Assembly (NCBI GenBank): GCA_963921425.1 | Contig: OY992836.1 | Span: 12,617,304 to 12,681,303, forward strand | Direction: 5' to 3' | Length of the DNA: 64,000 bases | Source of the DNA: Dryas octopetala | Taxonomy: Eukaryota > Streptophyta > Magnoliopsida > Rosales > Rosaceae | Translations under genes and position numbers: made by a program | The notes under the pieces: generated by a model | What the model saw: only the letters and a program-made list of their open reading frames with translations | The model's database searches: none | What the model was told of the DNA's origin: nothing | Shown: positions 11,937 through 23,058 of the stretch, in pieces | Layout of the letters: each line of letters starts with the position of its first letter | Numbering within the stretch: the stretch's first letter is position 1

Positions 11937-12110
11937 AAGGGTAATTTAGGATTATAAGTTTTAGGGGGTTTTGAAAGAGTTTCTAGATGGGTGGGGGTTT
12001 AGACAAATTTTTTTGGTGAGTAGGGTGTTTAAAATTAGGCACTATTCATTTCATGTGCATAATGTAATTCCCGTGCATTCCTAATACCAATCAACAATAT
12101 CAATCAAGAA

Positions 12111-12211
12111 GTAGTTGTTGGATAACTCAGTTGAAAGGATCGTAAAATTATCCATAATACACTCAAGTTCAATCTCTCTCCTCCAACTAAAAAAATAATA
12201 ATAATAATACT
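12111..12211 (+). mobile_element. SINE-like element with tRNA-type promoter boxes
   Basis: About 100 bp inserted in copy C of the 2.7-kb repeat. An A-box-like stretch (ggataactcagttgaaagg, about 12119) and a B-box-like stretch (caagttcaatctctctcc, about 12165) are followed by a simple (aat)n tail. A 9-bp direct repeat aatcaagaa at 12102-12110 and 12212-12220 flanks it. Copies A and B have the empty site (atcaagatagtgcaac), which supports a real insertion. The element is very short, so it may be a truncated SINE. Confidence 0.6.
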
Positions 12212-13108
12212 AATCAAGAAAGTGCAACAGTGTTTATCCTCACATAACCCATTTAAAAGCCCTGGATTAGAATCTAACCAAAACCCACCTGCCAATGATT
12301 ATCCATTGGCACTTGTGATCATCTCCTATGTGAATGCAAGCATGCAACATTGATGCTAGAACATAATGATATAGGATTTGGCCCTGCAAAAGAAGAGCTT
12401 GCACCTAACATTGAAGATCTGTTGATCGATCGCACGCTTTTTTACGCAAGTATGCAAAAGCTGCTCAATCGAATTCTGAAGTGCAAGCTGCTTCCGCCCA
12501 ACTTCATGTGATGAGGAGAGGCTGAAGAGGAGTTTGCTGCTTCAGCTGCTGCGAGAGAGATGGAGTCATCAGTTCGAGGTTGGTATAAAAGCAGCAGCCA
12601 AATATATTTTCAACCTTTGGCTGCTTCTCAGATGCTAATCAGGTTATTACTCGGGCATGTTAGATAAACTACTGTCTTTTCCAACATTTCTTAGATGAAC
12701 TACTATCTCTTGTACAGTATATGTGTTTGGGGTTTGGGGTTTTCAGAAATGTGAAATAGATGGTGAAAGAGAGAAAAGGCCATGATGGAGGGTTTTAAAG
12801 AGGGATAATAGTAAAAAGATGATAAGATGGGAGACAAATAAATGGGGAAATCAGAAAATATAAAGATATATAGTTGGATTGAGAGATGGTACTCTTACAA
12901 TCTTACTGCGGTTGTCTCCACTTACAATTTTTTTATCCCGAGGATATTTGGTGGATGTTTTTTTCTCGGTACAAAGGAGATCTAATATTTGATCGAAAGG
13001 AGATGCCAGGTTGGGAACCGAATCTTGATCTCGAGTGTAGGGTATATGATCTCTACTACACCGAAGGTATAAACCCCCTATATAGATTATTAGATTTGGT
13101 AGTACAAA

Positions 13109-13957
13109 TAAGGACGGAGCCGGGATTTAAAACTCGGGGGGCTAAATCAAAAAAACTTTCAACGATATGAGTAAATTTCATTAACAAATAAAAAAGATAC
13201 ACCTAGCTAGTTAGGGGGGACATAGTAAGCCTTACCCTTTCAAAATGCATATCTATACATAAACATAGACTAGAAAACAACAACAAAACAATGAAACATA
13301 CAATGCAAATACTAGATAAGACTATGCAAATTGAACCATACGCTTCTTCAAAACATAGAAATCATTAATTACTGAATATGTACTTATACTATCATAAAGC
13401 TCTCTTTCAATGTGGAGAATCGTACAATCATCAAAAAACTCATCTTCTATCTTGTTTCGAAGTCGAGTTTTAATAATCTTCAAAAATGAAAATACTCGCT
13501 CCGTTGTTGCAGTAGAAACATGAAGAGTCAACACTAGACAAATCAATCTATAAATCATAAGAAAGAAATCTAACTTTTTTGTTTCAACTAATTGACGACA
13601 TAAATCAGAAATAGAATATGTAATTATGTATTATGGAACTTGAGATCAAAACACATGTCTACCTCATAAAAGGGGCATTCTATTCCTAAACTAACTAACT
13701 CAAAACGCATGTCTACATCATAAAAGAGGCATTCCATTCTTAAACTAACTAACTAACTAAAAGAGGCATTTCATTCTTAAAATAACTAACTCATGCTGAG
13801 ATGAAAACGTGCTTGTTGTGAGTGATGGGTGAATAGGTGATGTTTTGTCTTCTTTTAATTGGGCTGGGCTTTAATACATACATAGCTATTTTTTTATAAT
13901 AAAAAAAATTAAGGGTGGACTGGAGCACGTCCAACCCACTATGATGATCCGTCCCTG
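13109..13957 (-). mobile_element. Internally deleted hAT element
   Basis: The ends read taaggacgga on the left and, reversed, cagggacgga on the right, a hAT-like short terminal repeat. The flanks are an 8-bp near-duplicate (agtacaaa at 13101-13108, ggtacaaa at 13958-13965, one mismatch). The 2.7-kb unit around it has the continuous text ttggtacaaaggagaagag in another copy, so the empty site can be read directly. Only the C-terminal transposase fragment remains. A ~45-bp repeat with cgcatgtctacatcataaaa and aggcattcc fills 13650-13800. Confidence 0.75.
13322..13612 (-). pseudogene. hAT transposase C-terminal dimerisation fragment
   Basis: The minus-strand frame matches the C-terminal hAT dimerisation region: the conserved core VSTATTERVFSFLKIIKTRL is followed by RNKIEDEF and ends at a stop at 13322. 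This region mediates transposase dimerisation and contributes the last part of the RNase H-like fold. The matching text extends upstream of the first ATG (13558) to about 13612, where it loses similarity, and an upstream stop follows. The BED finger and most of the catalytic core are absent, so it cannot encode a working transposase. It belongs to the TTF/zinc-finger MYM-like group of plant hAT proteins, which differs from the BED-type element at the window start. Confidence 0.75.
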
Positions 13958-14105
13958 GGTACAAAGGAAAAGAGTACTCCCATTCTACATGGGTTGCACA
14001 CACAATTTTTTGATCTGAAAACGTACATCATTCTGCGAGCTTCAATGTGATAGAGAATATGATAATTTTTAGGGGTGAAATACCCTAGTTTTCTCACCTA
14101 ACATT

Positions 14106-15010
14106 TCTTATCTATTACGAGCAGTGTCAAGTTAGGATATGTCATTGTCAATACTGTGGGCTCATCTTGAATTTGGATTAGTAGAAAGATACTTGCCATA
14201 TTTTGTATATAATTAAGAGTTGTGACATGCGTGAGTGATATAAATCATCCACAGTCGTGGTTGAGTCTCACTTCAGTATACAGGAAATTTAGATTACCCA
14301 CGCAGTGAGAGCGCGACTAGTGGTAACATTATTTTTTTTTAATAACATATAATACCATAAATATAATCATACCTACCTCTTTTGCTCTAACTATGGTAAA
14401 ATCTTCTATTCTATACATATAGCTAGGTGTGCAATTTTGGACAGGTCTAGTTAGTTAGAAAGCCAACCAATGCTCAACCTACACTTCACAATTCGGGCTC
14501 GTGTTTGTGTTCAAGTTTGGGTTTGGCCTGGTGAAGAATTATTGAAACCAACCATAACTCATAAATATTGAGTGAGGCCGAGTTCATCGAATTGATTAGA
14601 TTGTCCTCAACCCGTAGGCCAACTCGATTTGCACCTTTAAGACTAATTAATGCATATTCAATTTTCAACAAAATCTTTTACTATATTTTTTTTCTAATAA
14701 ATTTACACATTTATAAGAACAAATAATTACCACAAAGAATTTATAATGTGTGATTGAGATGAGAGATAAGATATGTAATATATTAAATAAGATTTATATA
14801 AATAAATTTTGACGATAGATATATATATATATATTTTGATCATGATAATATATCTAGTATATAGAAATCTAGTTACAACTTAAGCTTAGGTTTGGGTAAG
14901 GTTCAAGTTGGGTTCCGGTGGTAGAGACTAAACCCAACCTAACCCAAATTTGTTTGGGTTGAATTTAGGATTAAGTTCATGAAGTCTACCTAAAACATGT
15001 CATTGTCAAA
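14106..15010. repeat. Partial copy D of the decayed repeat unit
   Basis: Only the first landmark region of the unit is present: ctcatcttgaatttggatta (about 14161), the cacagtcgtgg and cccacgcagtg blocks (about 14250-14310), then an AT-rich part with ggtttgggtt and gttgggttccgg. About 850 bp separate it from the next partial copy. No gene is seen. Confidence 0.5.
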
Positions 15011-16330
15011 ACTATTGGCATATCTTGAATTTTGGGGTAGTAGAAAAATACATTTCTTTTGCATATAATTAAGAGTTGTACAGGTATTGACATGCGTGAG
15101 TGATATAAATCATGCATAGTCATGGATCTTACAATTAGTCTTCACTCACAAATTTTTTACTTTTGAGGTTTGTGGAGGATTTTTTTTTTTTTTTTTTCTA
15201 CAAATGAGACCTATGGCTTCATCAAAAAGGGAGGACACAAACCAAATATTGATCTTCGAGTTAAGGGTAAATGGAGTTAAGGGTAAATGGTCTCTACTAC
15301 TGAAAGTATAATCCACTATAGGTTTGACCTAAATTATCAACAGGCTCTCCAAGCACGTTAAAAATTCGTCCTAGAGAAGCTCCGCCCACTAGAACACTTA
15401 GAGGAGCTCCTGTGTCAATCACTTCCATTCCTCTCATTAGACCATCTGTAGCACTCATAGCTATAGCTCTAACTCGATTATTTCCTAATAATTGTTGTAC
15501 TTCACAAGTCACATTAATTTGTTGACCAACAACATCTCGACCCTTAACTACCAGAGTGTTGTAAATATTAGGCATCTTGCCCGGTGGAAAAGCTATATCC
15601 AATACCGGACCAATGATTTGAGCGATATGCCCCAAGTTTGTGGAGGACTTGGAACAAAAAGAAGAGTACACCCCATTTTATGTGGGTTGTATATGCAATT
15701 CTTCGACATGAAAATTTACATTACTTGGTGAGTCTTAAAGTAATAGAGAATATGACATTTTATAAGGATGAACTACCCTAGTTTTCCAACCTATCATTCC
15801 TTATCTGTTGCGAATAGTAAAAGTGTTTACTTAGACTATGTCATTGTCTAAAAGTGTATATCTATTGCATATAATTAACAGTTATACGAGTAATGTTAGT
15901 GATATAAATCATGCACATTTTTTGGATCTCTTGATGAGTCTCATATCAGTATAGAGTTTACATTACATACACGACAAGTGTGTGACTAGTGGTTACATTT
16001 TTTATTAAAAGATATACCATAAATTTCATTTGACCTACCTACCTCTTTTGTTGTAGATATTATTAAATATTTTATTGTATACGTATTGATGGGTGTGCAA
16101 TGTGGGCATGTTAGATAGGTTGGACAACTAGTCAATATACCCTCAACCCGCACTTCACAATTTGTGCTAGGACTCGGGTTCGGGCTCGGGTTCAAATTCA
16201 AGCTCGGCTTGGATTCGAGTTTGGCCGAATAAAGAATTATTGAACTCAAATTAACTTTAAAAAAAATGTTATTGTGAAGAGCCAAAATACAAACAAAAAA
16301 AAAACTAGAAACTAATAATACTAGAAGCAC
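15011..16330. repeat. Partial copies E and F of the decayed repeat unit
   Basis: The landmark atcttgaattttggggtagt recurs at about 15020, and a weaker one (cattgtctaaaagtgtatat) at about 15842. Each is followed by the tatataattaa and cacgacaagtgtgtgac-type blocks. The part tggaggacttggaacaaaaa (about 15648) matches the late part of copies B and C, which shows that internal sections were deleted. A plastid atpB fragment sits inside copy E. Confidence 0.5.
15321..15636 (-). pseudogene. atpB: Nuclear insertion of plastid DNA: fragment of atpB (CF1-ATPase beta subunit)
   Basis: About 315 bp on the minus strand translate as the N-terminal beta-barrel region of the plastid ATP synthase beta subunit, without an internal stop. 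Recognisable pieces are [40 protein letters not shown] and [15 protein letters not shown]. It covers roughly codons 20-125 of a gene of about 498 codons and lacks the start codon, the Walker motif and the catalytic domain. It cannot make a functional subunit. Both flanks are nuclear repeat sequence (copy E), so this is a NUPT rather than plastid DNA. Changes such as Ala to Thr and Val to Ile fit C-to-T decay after transfer, but I compared them only with remembered family sequence. Confidence 0.9.
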
Positions 16331-18920
16331 CAAAAGTTTTATCAAATTTTAATTATTGAACCATTGAGTTTAGTCTAAATAATGAGAGTAGATGAAGTAA
16401 TGAGTTAGAATTAGTATAAATCTAAGGTTTGATTTTTTCCAATATAACAAAAGAAATATATTTATCAAATAATATGAAAAATAACATAGACAAAATTTTA
16501 CTTGTTAAACGGATAAAATAGTACCGAATCTTCTAAGATTCAAAATTTTGAAATGTTATTGGGTGCATGTAATATTATTAAAAATATATGTTGTAAATTC
16601 TACATGACTATAGATATTAGTTACAATCAATTTTGACCATAACAAAATGTTTGTGAAGATGGGATATGAAGTAAATTCATCTATATATATAATAAAAAAA
16701 CTTACCTATATCGGTAATATATAAGTATATAACCAATTTTTATTTTTTTTTCAAGAGCAAGTCTTTTCTATTATAGTCTAATTAACACAGTGACTAATTT
16801 TTCAACGGGTCCCGTTTCATTTTCTTTTTTGGCCAACACGGTTTGTATTCGTACATAAAACGTGCTTCCTCAACCTTGGGAACATACGACTATGAGTGAG
16901 TCTATGAGCTCCTAAATTTCACAGCTACGGAGCTACCCAATCAAATCAAATCGGCGCGCAAGCAATCTCTCACCGTCCGATTACCGTCAAACGGGTTCAA
17001 ATCTCGGGGCCTCAATCATCTTATCCTCTCGACACGTCCATATCCACAAACCCGGACCCGCTACAGATAGATAGAGAGAGGCAATTACTTGGCGTGTCTG
17101 AAGGTTGAATTTTGATGTTCCGACGTGTGTGACGTCTGTTGATGGCGACACGGATACTCTGGTGGTCCCTCACGTAGGGTAGTAGATGGTAGGGTACGGT
17201 ATCATTTAAGCCAATGGAAAGTTGCCACGTATGCTTGAGGAAGGAAGAGGGCAAAGGCAAGAAATCAAAGATATTGATAAATATTTTTGGGTACATCATT
17301 TTGTGTCTTGTTAAGGTGACGTTGGCTCGGACATGACATCGACAGAGAAGTGAGTGGTCTGATCCTCTGACCCACTTACACTCTTACTACTTCACCAACC
17401 AAACAAACAATTATATCCACACCAAAATCATCGTTAAAAGTAACTACTAACTAGAGCTCTCGTTACTCTAATTCAGTCGTTAAATAATAGTTTCATCATC
17501 CTTTTTGGCTCTTTCTTCTACTCTCTTTTTGTTTTTTGTTCATGCTGTTTGATTTTGATTGGGTACCAATGAACCCACCAAACGTGTAAAGACGCAAACT
17601 TTGTGGTTATTGTAGGCTTTGTAGGCTGTAGCCAACTCTGCAATGACACAAATTTTATGTAAAACAGGCCAAGAATTGAAGGCCCCTCTTGTAACAAAAC
17701 TTTAGGGTACGAATTACAGAGGGAAGTGTCAGAAACTCAGGACATGTTAATTTCAGTTTACAGAACACACTAGTTAGCTTAGCTAGTGTGCCTCACGTGC
17801 GATGGTGAGTGGGACCCTATATATCAAGGGTATCAACTCTGGTACCCCAACCCCCAAGCCTGTCTTTCATTCAAGAGAGAATAATGGGTACATTTTCAGA
17901 CTATATTGTTGATTACATTTCTAACAAGAGGTGAAAGTATGAGACTCACTTACGATAATCATGTTGCATTTATATGGAGAGACACACAAAGAAAGAGAGT
18001 TATGGAGAGGTCCCTTTCTAAAGTGGGAGAGGGTTTCCCATTTACACAAAATCAATGTGGGACAAAATGTAGGCCTCTTTAGCTTGACCAATCATGGCAC
18101 AAACAGTTTAGAAAGTGAAATTTCCATCTTAATTTCTGTTTTAGTAATCATTAGTTTTTAATTTAAGTCATTTATTAAAAATTCGAGGTTTTTTATATAA
18201 ATTAGAAATAAAAAATTGCTAAAATAAGAAGAGGATGTAAATGAGGACAATTAGTATCTGTGTTCTAATGTCAAGAGGCTTTATGGTATTGTGTGCGCAA
18301 AACATAAACAAATTCATAATACTTATTGTACGTAGGTGTGAAAGATGTGTAAATTTACTAGGTAAGATAAACATATGATGTTATGGTAAAAATTATGGTG
18401 CCGACAAATATAACATAGAGACTTATTTTCATCATTGAATATGATAGATTCATTTTTTTTTTTCATTTTAGGATATAAAATTTTAACCATTCCATTTGTG
18501 TATGCGTTTTAAATATTCATTCAATTTGTGTATGCGTTTTAAATGTTCATACTAACAACGTGATTATATTTGTTTATGTTTGAAACTGAGAAAATAGATT
18601 AGTTTTAATATAAAGTAATTTGAGTTTTAATCATACCAACCATGACCATTCTACTAAAATGTTGTTCCCTTTATTAGTTTATTGACAGAGCACCATCATA
18701 AAATCAAGCTATCAGAAACTCCCATTAACCTTTTCACTTCTCTCTCGTTTTGATTTTCATTTAATTTTACAGATAGTGTAAACCTGCCCACACTGCCAGA
18801 CGCAACAAACCCAACTACAAGGAAGCAAAAACAAACACTCACTCTCTCTCTCTCGTAGACCCAAAAGCTCAAAAGCCAGAAAGAGGTAAAAAAGTCAGAG
18901 TAACAGAGAGAGAGAGAGTA
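16331..18920. other. Intergenic region upstream of the SPATULA-like gene
   Basis: No gene is supported here. 16331-16800 is AT-rich. 16840-17360 is more GC-balanced and unique-looking, with a short minus-strand open frame (17021-17299) that matches nothing I know. A palindromic G-box CACGTG lies at 17794-17799, about 1.1 kb before the start codon. Just before the gene there is a CT/GA-rich leader (gagagagagagag at about 18905-18918), typical of a plant 5' UTR. Confidence 0.6.
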
Positions 18921-21570
18921 ATGGGGGATACCTATGAGTATTACAAAAACACTAGCTGTTCATCTTCAGCTTCTGCTTCAGCTTCTGGGTCAGCTTCAGT
19001 TGCTCTACCTCATTCATCTACAGACGAAATCTCGCTTTTTCTGCAGCAGATTTTGGTCCGTTCGTCTTCTATGGCGTCGGTGGTGGCCCACACCGGGAAG
19101 GCCCCACAGTTCTTGTTCTCATCGTCTCCTTCTGTTGCTACTCTGCCCGATCATCTCAACCGTCAATGCCACTCCACTTTCGCCGGGGACGGGATCGCGG
19201 CCGTTGATTGTTCGCCAGCGCTTGTAGCGGCGAGTGCTCTGAATGTGTCGTCCTCTTCGGTCGGAGCGAGTGAGAATGAGACCGACGAGTACGATTGTGA
19301 AAGCGAGGTACTTAAAAGTTTTCAAAGTTTGGTTGTTCAATATTGAGGTCTGTTTGCTTGCTGAGAAATTGTAGGGAAAGTAGAGGAAAATTAGAGTATC
19401 GTAAACCTTTTCCCAAGTTTTTGAAGCATGTGGAATGCATCTACTTGCCTAGTTGAATATTTGGATGCTTTAAATTTTTTGCCTTTTTTCCTTTTTTCAG
19501 GTTCGTGGTCTGTTTGGTTGTTAAGAAAATGAAGGAAAGGAAATAAATTGTATTTTGACTGAAATAGGACTGTAAAAACAAAAAAGATTTTGACTGTGAA
19601 TTATTAAAAATTTTGGTGGAAATAATTAAAATGTTTCTTTGTGTGTTGAATGTGAAGTTCAATATGTTGAGGAATTTTTAAACGTAGGAAGCGTTGGTAG
19701 ATGATGTGGCGGCGAAGCCAGCGGGTGCTCGAGGTTCTTCAAAGAGAAGTAGAGCTGCAGAAGTTCATAATTTGTCTGAAAAGGTTGGCTTTCTTTGTAG
19801 TTTGAGAGCCTCTTTCGAAAATTATGTGATTGGAAATTTCCAATATTGCTTTTTCTTTTTCTTTTTTTCATGGCAAATCACATTGTTTGGGTTTGTTGGG
19901 CAGAGGAGGAGGAGTAGGATTAATGAGAAAATGAAGGCATTGCAAAATCTTATCCCAAATTCTAATAAGGTAAATATGCATACCAAGATGCTTGATTCCT
20001 TTGCTGCATGAGTCATTTTGGTTATTGACAGAAGCTATGTGTTTTCTTAATATGACAGACGGACAAGGCTTCGATGCTTGATGAAGTCATTGAGTACCTC
20101 AAGCAGCTTCAGCTCCAAGTACAGGTATGTGGCTTTCCTTTTTGCGGATACGGGTTCAGTGAAGCTTTAAGTACTCTCTATAGTCTCATACTCTCATGCA
20201 TCATGTTTTTTCTAGTACTTCTTATGTTGAGTCCACACATTGCATTAGTCATCCACTGCAATAGTTGAGCAAAGAGAGTCACACTGTCACAAAGGTTTTT
20301 GCTGCTCTGCCTTTGCAATTGTTTCCAACAAATGTTGGTGATGAAAATAACCCCTTGGAGATAGCAATTGTAGTCAGTCTAAAACCAATTTCCAAGGTGA
20401 TGCAGTCTGTTCTCGGATATATATTTAAGATCTAATATTTGGTCCTTTGCAATTACTTTTTAATGCCTGTATGAAATAGGTGATCATTTCATTGCTTTGC
20501 AATATTGAATGGACATCAGCTTGAAGAATCTCTTCTTATATTTTCTGCATGAAACTATGAAGCTTGGGGAATTTCTACGTCATATAAATTAGATAGACTG
20601 ATGAATGCTTTTCATTGTGAAAAATGCCAAATGCACAGAGAGTCATAGTGTGAATGAAAATTGAAAGTTTGGTTTTTGATTGATTTACATTGTGATTTGC
20701 ATTTCAGATGTTATCAATGAGAAATGGCATGAGTCTGCATCCTATGTGCCTACCTGGATCACTGCAACCTGTTCAACTCTCCCAGACGAGAATGGACTTT
20801 GGTGAGGAAACGAGGCCTCTGCATTTGAACATGGCAGGCACACTGCATATGAACCAGGAATCCTCAACACAAAATTTGTACAGTTTATCCGACCAATGCA
20901 CTGCTGTAAACCAGCCATATGCACCAGACATGTCAAATGTAGTCCATTCAGAAACCGCATTTGGGTTGGAGTCATCAATTCTGACTCACTTGGGACCCTT
21001 TCAACTGTCAACCCCATCTAAGGTAAAATTATGGCCCTGTGAATAATGCATACGGAGTTGGGGAAATTATATTTAACATCTTTACATTATTGGCTTGTAA
21101 AGGAAATCTGCAGGCAGGACCTGTTGCAGCATCAACATGTTAATGTAAATCATTCGGAGACGAATCCTTTAGGTGGGTCTCTGATCCCACAATTTCCTTT
21201 TCCTATAATTCTACATGTTGGTCTAACTGACATGTATTTTGCTTGTTCAAAGAGTTTGAATTTGGAGCTACAGCTTCGTTTTCACTTCCCTTTAATACAC
21301 AAGTATCTGATCTCAATGGTAGCGGACCTAGCGGTTCTGTGGGAACATGCATCGTAGGAAGAGACAGGCAGGAAGGCAGGCTTTTAAAGGCTATAGAACA
21401 AAATCTTCATATTGATAGGTAAGTGTATGTTGATGAATAAGATGTTTATCCTTTCTTCACATGGTGATGTGGACGCGGTACTTTTGTTATTTGTTTTGCA
21501 TTTGACTAGAATGCGCACAGGAAGAAGGGTCCTAAACGATAACATCAAGACTGAAAGAAGGGGCATGTGA
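18921..21570 (+). CDS. SPT: SPATULA/ALCATRAZ-type bHLH transcription factor
   Basis: Probable exons: 18921-19307, 19688-19783, 19904-19969, 20059-20124, 20708-21022, 21103-21172, 21253-21418 and 21510-21570 (408 aa). All junctions are GT-AG and keep frame. The bHLH region (about residues 148-205) spans exons 2-4. Its basic part has the His156, Glu160 and Arg164 set expected for E-box/G-box binding, and helix 2 reads DKASMLDEVIEYLKQLQLQV. Upstream are the two features known to matter in SPATULA: an amphipathic helix (DEISLFLQQIL, 35-45) and an acidic stretch (ENETDEYDCESEEALVDD, about 118-135). After the bHLH comes the family-typical MLSMRNGMSLHPMCLPG. In Arabidopsis SPT and ALC act in the nucleus in carpel margin, style and fruit dehiscence development. 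The conserved post-bHLH part favours SPT over ALC. The C-terminus is uncertain: without the last intron, translation stops at 21420-21422 (389 aa). Confidence 0.88.
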
Positions 21571-22610
21571 TGCATGTAAAGCTTGGCTACTCTACCATTT
21601 TGAATTTGGTGTAGCTATAACTTGTGACAGCTTTTGTAATTCTTCAAATTGTTTAGAGCCTCAATTGCATGCTCGAATTATGAGCATGTCTAGAAGATGG
21701 CCTGCAATTGAGAAGAGTTTTCGAGTTTTTCTAGTTTCTACTTTGCTCTTCAATGCTTTGGCAAGGCTTGTTACTTAATAAGATAGAAATGGTAGAAAGT
21801 GGGGATGAAACATGTAAACTCTATGTTTCCCTTTTTTCTTTTGGTTCACTATATATGAATTATATGAAAGACTTGTCTATAATATCACGCTTTGTAATGC
21901 ATCATAGGCCACACAACATCAACTTTGTCCAAAAACCAAAAGGCTACAACATCAAGATTGTGTAATACTTCATTGCTTGAGAGATCTGAGGATCCCAAGC
22001 CTGGTGCTTTGTCAAATATTTCATATGAATTTTGTGTTCTTGGTATCCTAACAAATAAAACTAAGATGCAATTGTTTATTGATTACTAAATTCGACTGAA
22101 CAGTGACATTATATAGATGCTTCCCCCGTGACTGGGGCATGAGCAAATTTAAAACTAATTGGTGTCGTGTTCGTGCCGCCGCGTGCCTTGAACGAGGTGA
22201 ACAGTTCAAAGAAACCAAAGAAAAGGAGAGGAAAACAAAGAAACCAATCCATGGTGGCAAGTTGCATGTTTCTTCCAAATTTGTGTTCCTACGGGTACAG
22301 AATGCTGATTTGGCTATTGGGAATGTGCATGTACCACTTTATCAAGGAGAAGTACACGAACGATAATTCAATATTTCAATGCTTTGGCGTTTATAGAATC
22401 TGCTGAAACATAGTCAAAAGGTGTTCCTTTTCCAATTTCACTTTCTTTGTTCTAGGCTTCTAGCGTGCAGGACTGGATAGAGTCATGCTAGAAAGACTTT
22501 TGACCTGAAATAATAAAAACTAAAAAAGTCATGCTAGACCTAGACAAGAATTAGGACGGAAAAAATTACAATTACTTATAATTTTCCTTATAATTATGAT
22601 GAAAAAGGTG
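21571..22610. other. 3' UTR and intergenic region after the bHLH gene
   Basis: The first few hundred bases are probably the 3' UTR of the bHLH gene. An open frame at 22103-22366 is lysine-rich and unrecognised, with no splice or family support. Nothing else stands out. Confidence 0.5.
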
Positions 22611-22622
22611 AAATATTAGATG

Positions 22623-23049
22623 GACACTACTTGGGTCACTCCTTGGGGGTACCCCAAGGTCACCCCTTCACCAAAATAGCAATTTCGGTAATGCCGGCGC
22701 ATGATCGGAACCGTTCACTTTTTACATCACATATTATAGATCATCTCTGCAAAAAATCAACTCGATCGGAAATCGTTTAATTATATAACTGTTGTTGATT
22801 AAATAGAAAAAATTAACGGTTTGGCCAAAAAATCACTCTTTAATTGAAAACCATCAATTTTTTCTACTTAATTGACAACAGTTATATAATTAAACGATTT
22901 TTGATTGAGTTGATTTTTTGCAGAGATGATCTATAATAGGTGATCTAAAAAGTGAACGGTTCCGATCATGCGCCGGCATTACCGAAATTGTTATTTTCGG
23001 GGGGAGGGTGGACCTTGGGGTACCCCAAGGGGTGACCCAAGTATTTTCC
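22623..23049. mobile_element. 427-bp foldback MITE, Mutator-like (9-bp target duplication)
   Basis: Almost the whole element is one long inverted repeat. The left end ggacactacttgggtca pairs with the right end, which reversed reads ggaaaatacttgggtca. The inner arms pair over long runs such as tgatcggaaccgttcac and aatcaactcgat, with a short loop near 22840. The flanking direct repeat atattagat occurs at 22614-22622 and 23050-23058. A 9-bp duplication points to the Mutator superfamily. No protein is encoded. It lies between the bHLH gene and the promoter of the next gene. Confidence 0.85.
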
Positions 23050-23058
23050 ATATTAGAT

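Larger units (their letters stand above)
10200..12057. mobile_element. 1.86-kb composite insertion flanked by 11-bp direct repeats (possible Mutator-like element)
   Basis: The segment interrupts copy C of the 2.7-kb repeat and is bounded by the direct repeat cataatgtaat at 10189-10199 and 12058-12068. A 9-11 bp duplication fits Mutator-like elements. The ends carry loosely inverted sequence (taaaccccctact near the left, its reverse complement agtagggtgttta near the right), but the terminal repeats are poor. The interior is an unusual GC-rich mosaic: a CT microsatellite, a 148-bp tandem repeat and three further minisatellites. No transposase is visible. A captured gene fragment is possible but not recognisable. 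Confidence 0.45.
8111..14105. repeat. Decayed ~2.7-kb repeat unit, copy C, expanded by later insertions
   Basis: Third copy, about 6 kb long because other elements inserted into it. Unit landmarks survive on both sides of the insertions: tgttttgaattttgggtagc (about 8144), atgtcaatgttccaggtctt (about 9983), cttccatggtgaccaattaa (about 10134), then after the 10200-12057 insert atttaaaagccctggattag (about 12251), gttagataaactactgtctt (about 12659) and agatggtgaaagagagaaaa (about 12757). Removing the inserts restores a length close to copies A and B. No intact host gene is seen. Confidence 0.6.

Noticed and set aside
17021..17299. 92-codon minus-strand frame
   Set aside because: No recognised domain, no splice support, and it lies in the upstream region of another gene.
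22103..22366. 87-codon lysine-rich frame after the bHLH gene
   Set aside because: Unrecognised low-complexity product with no supporting signals.
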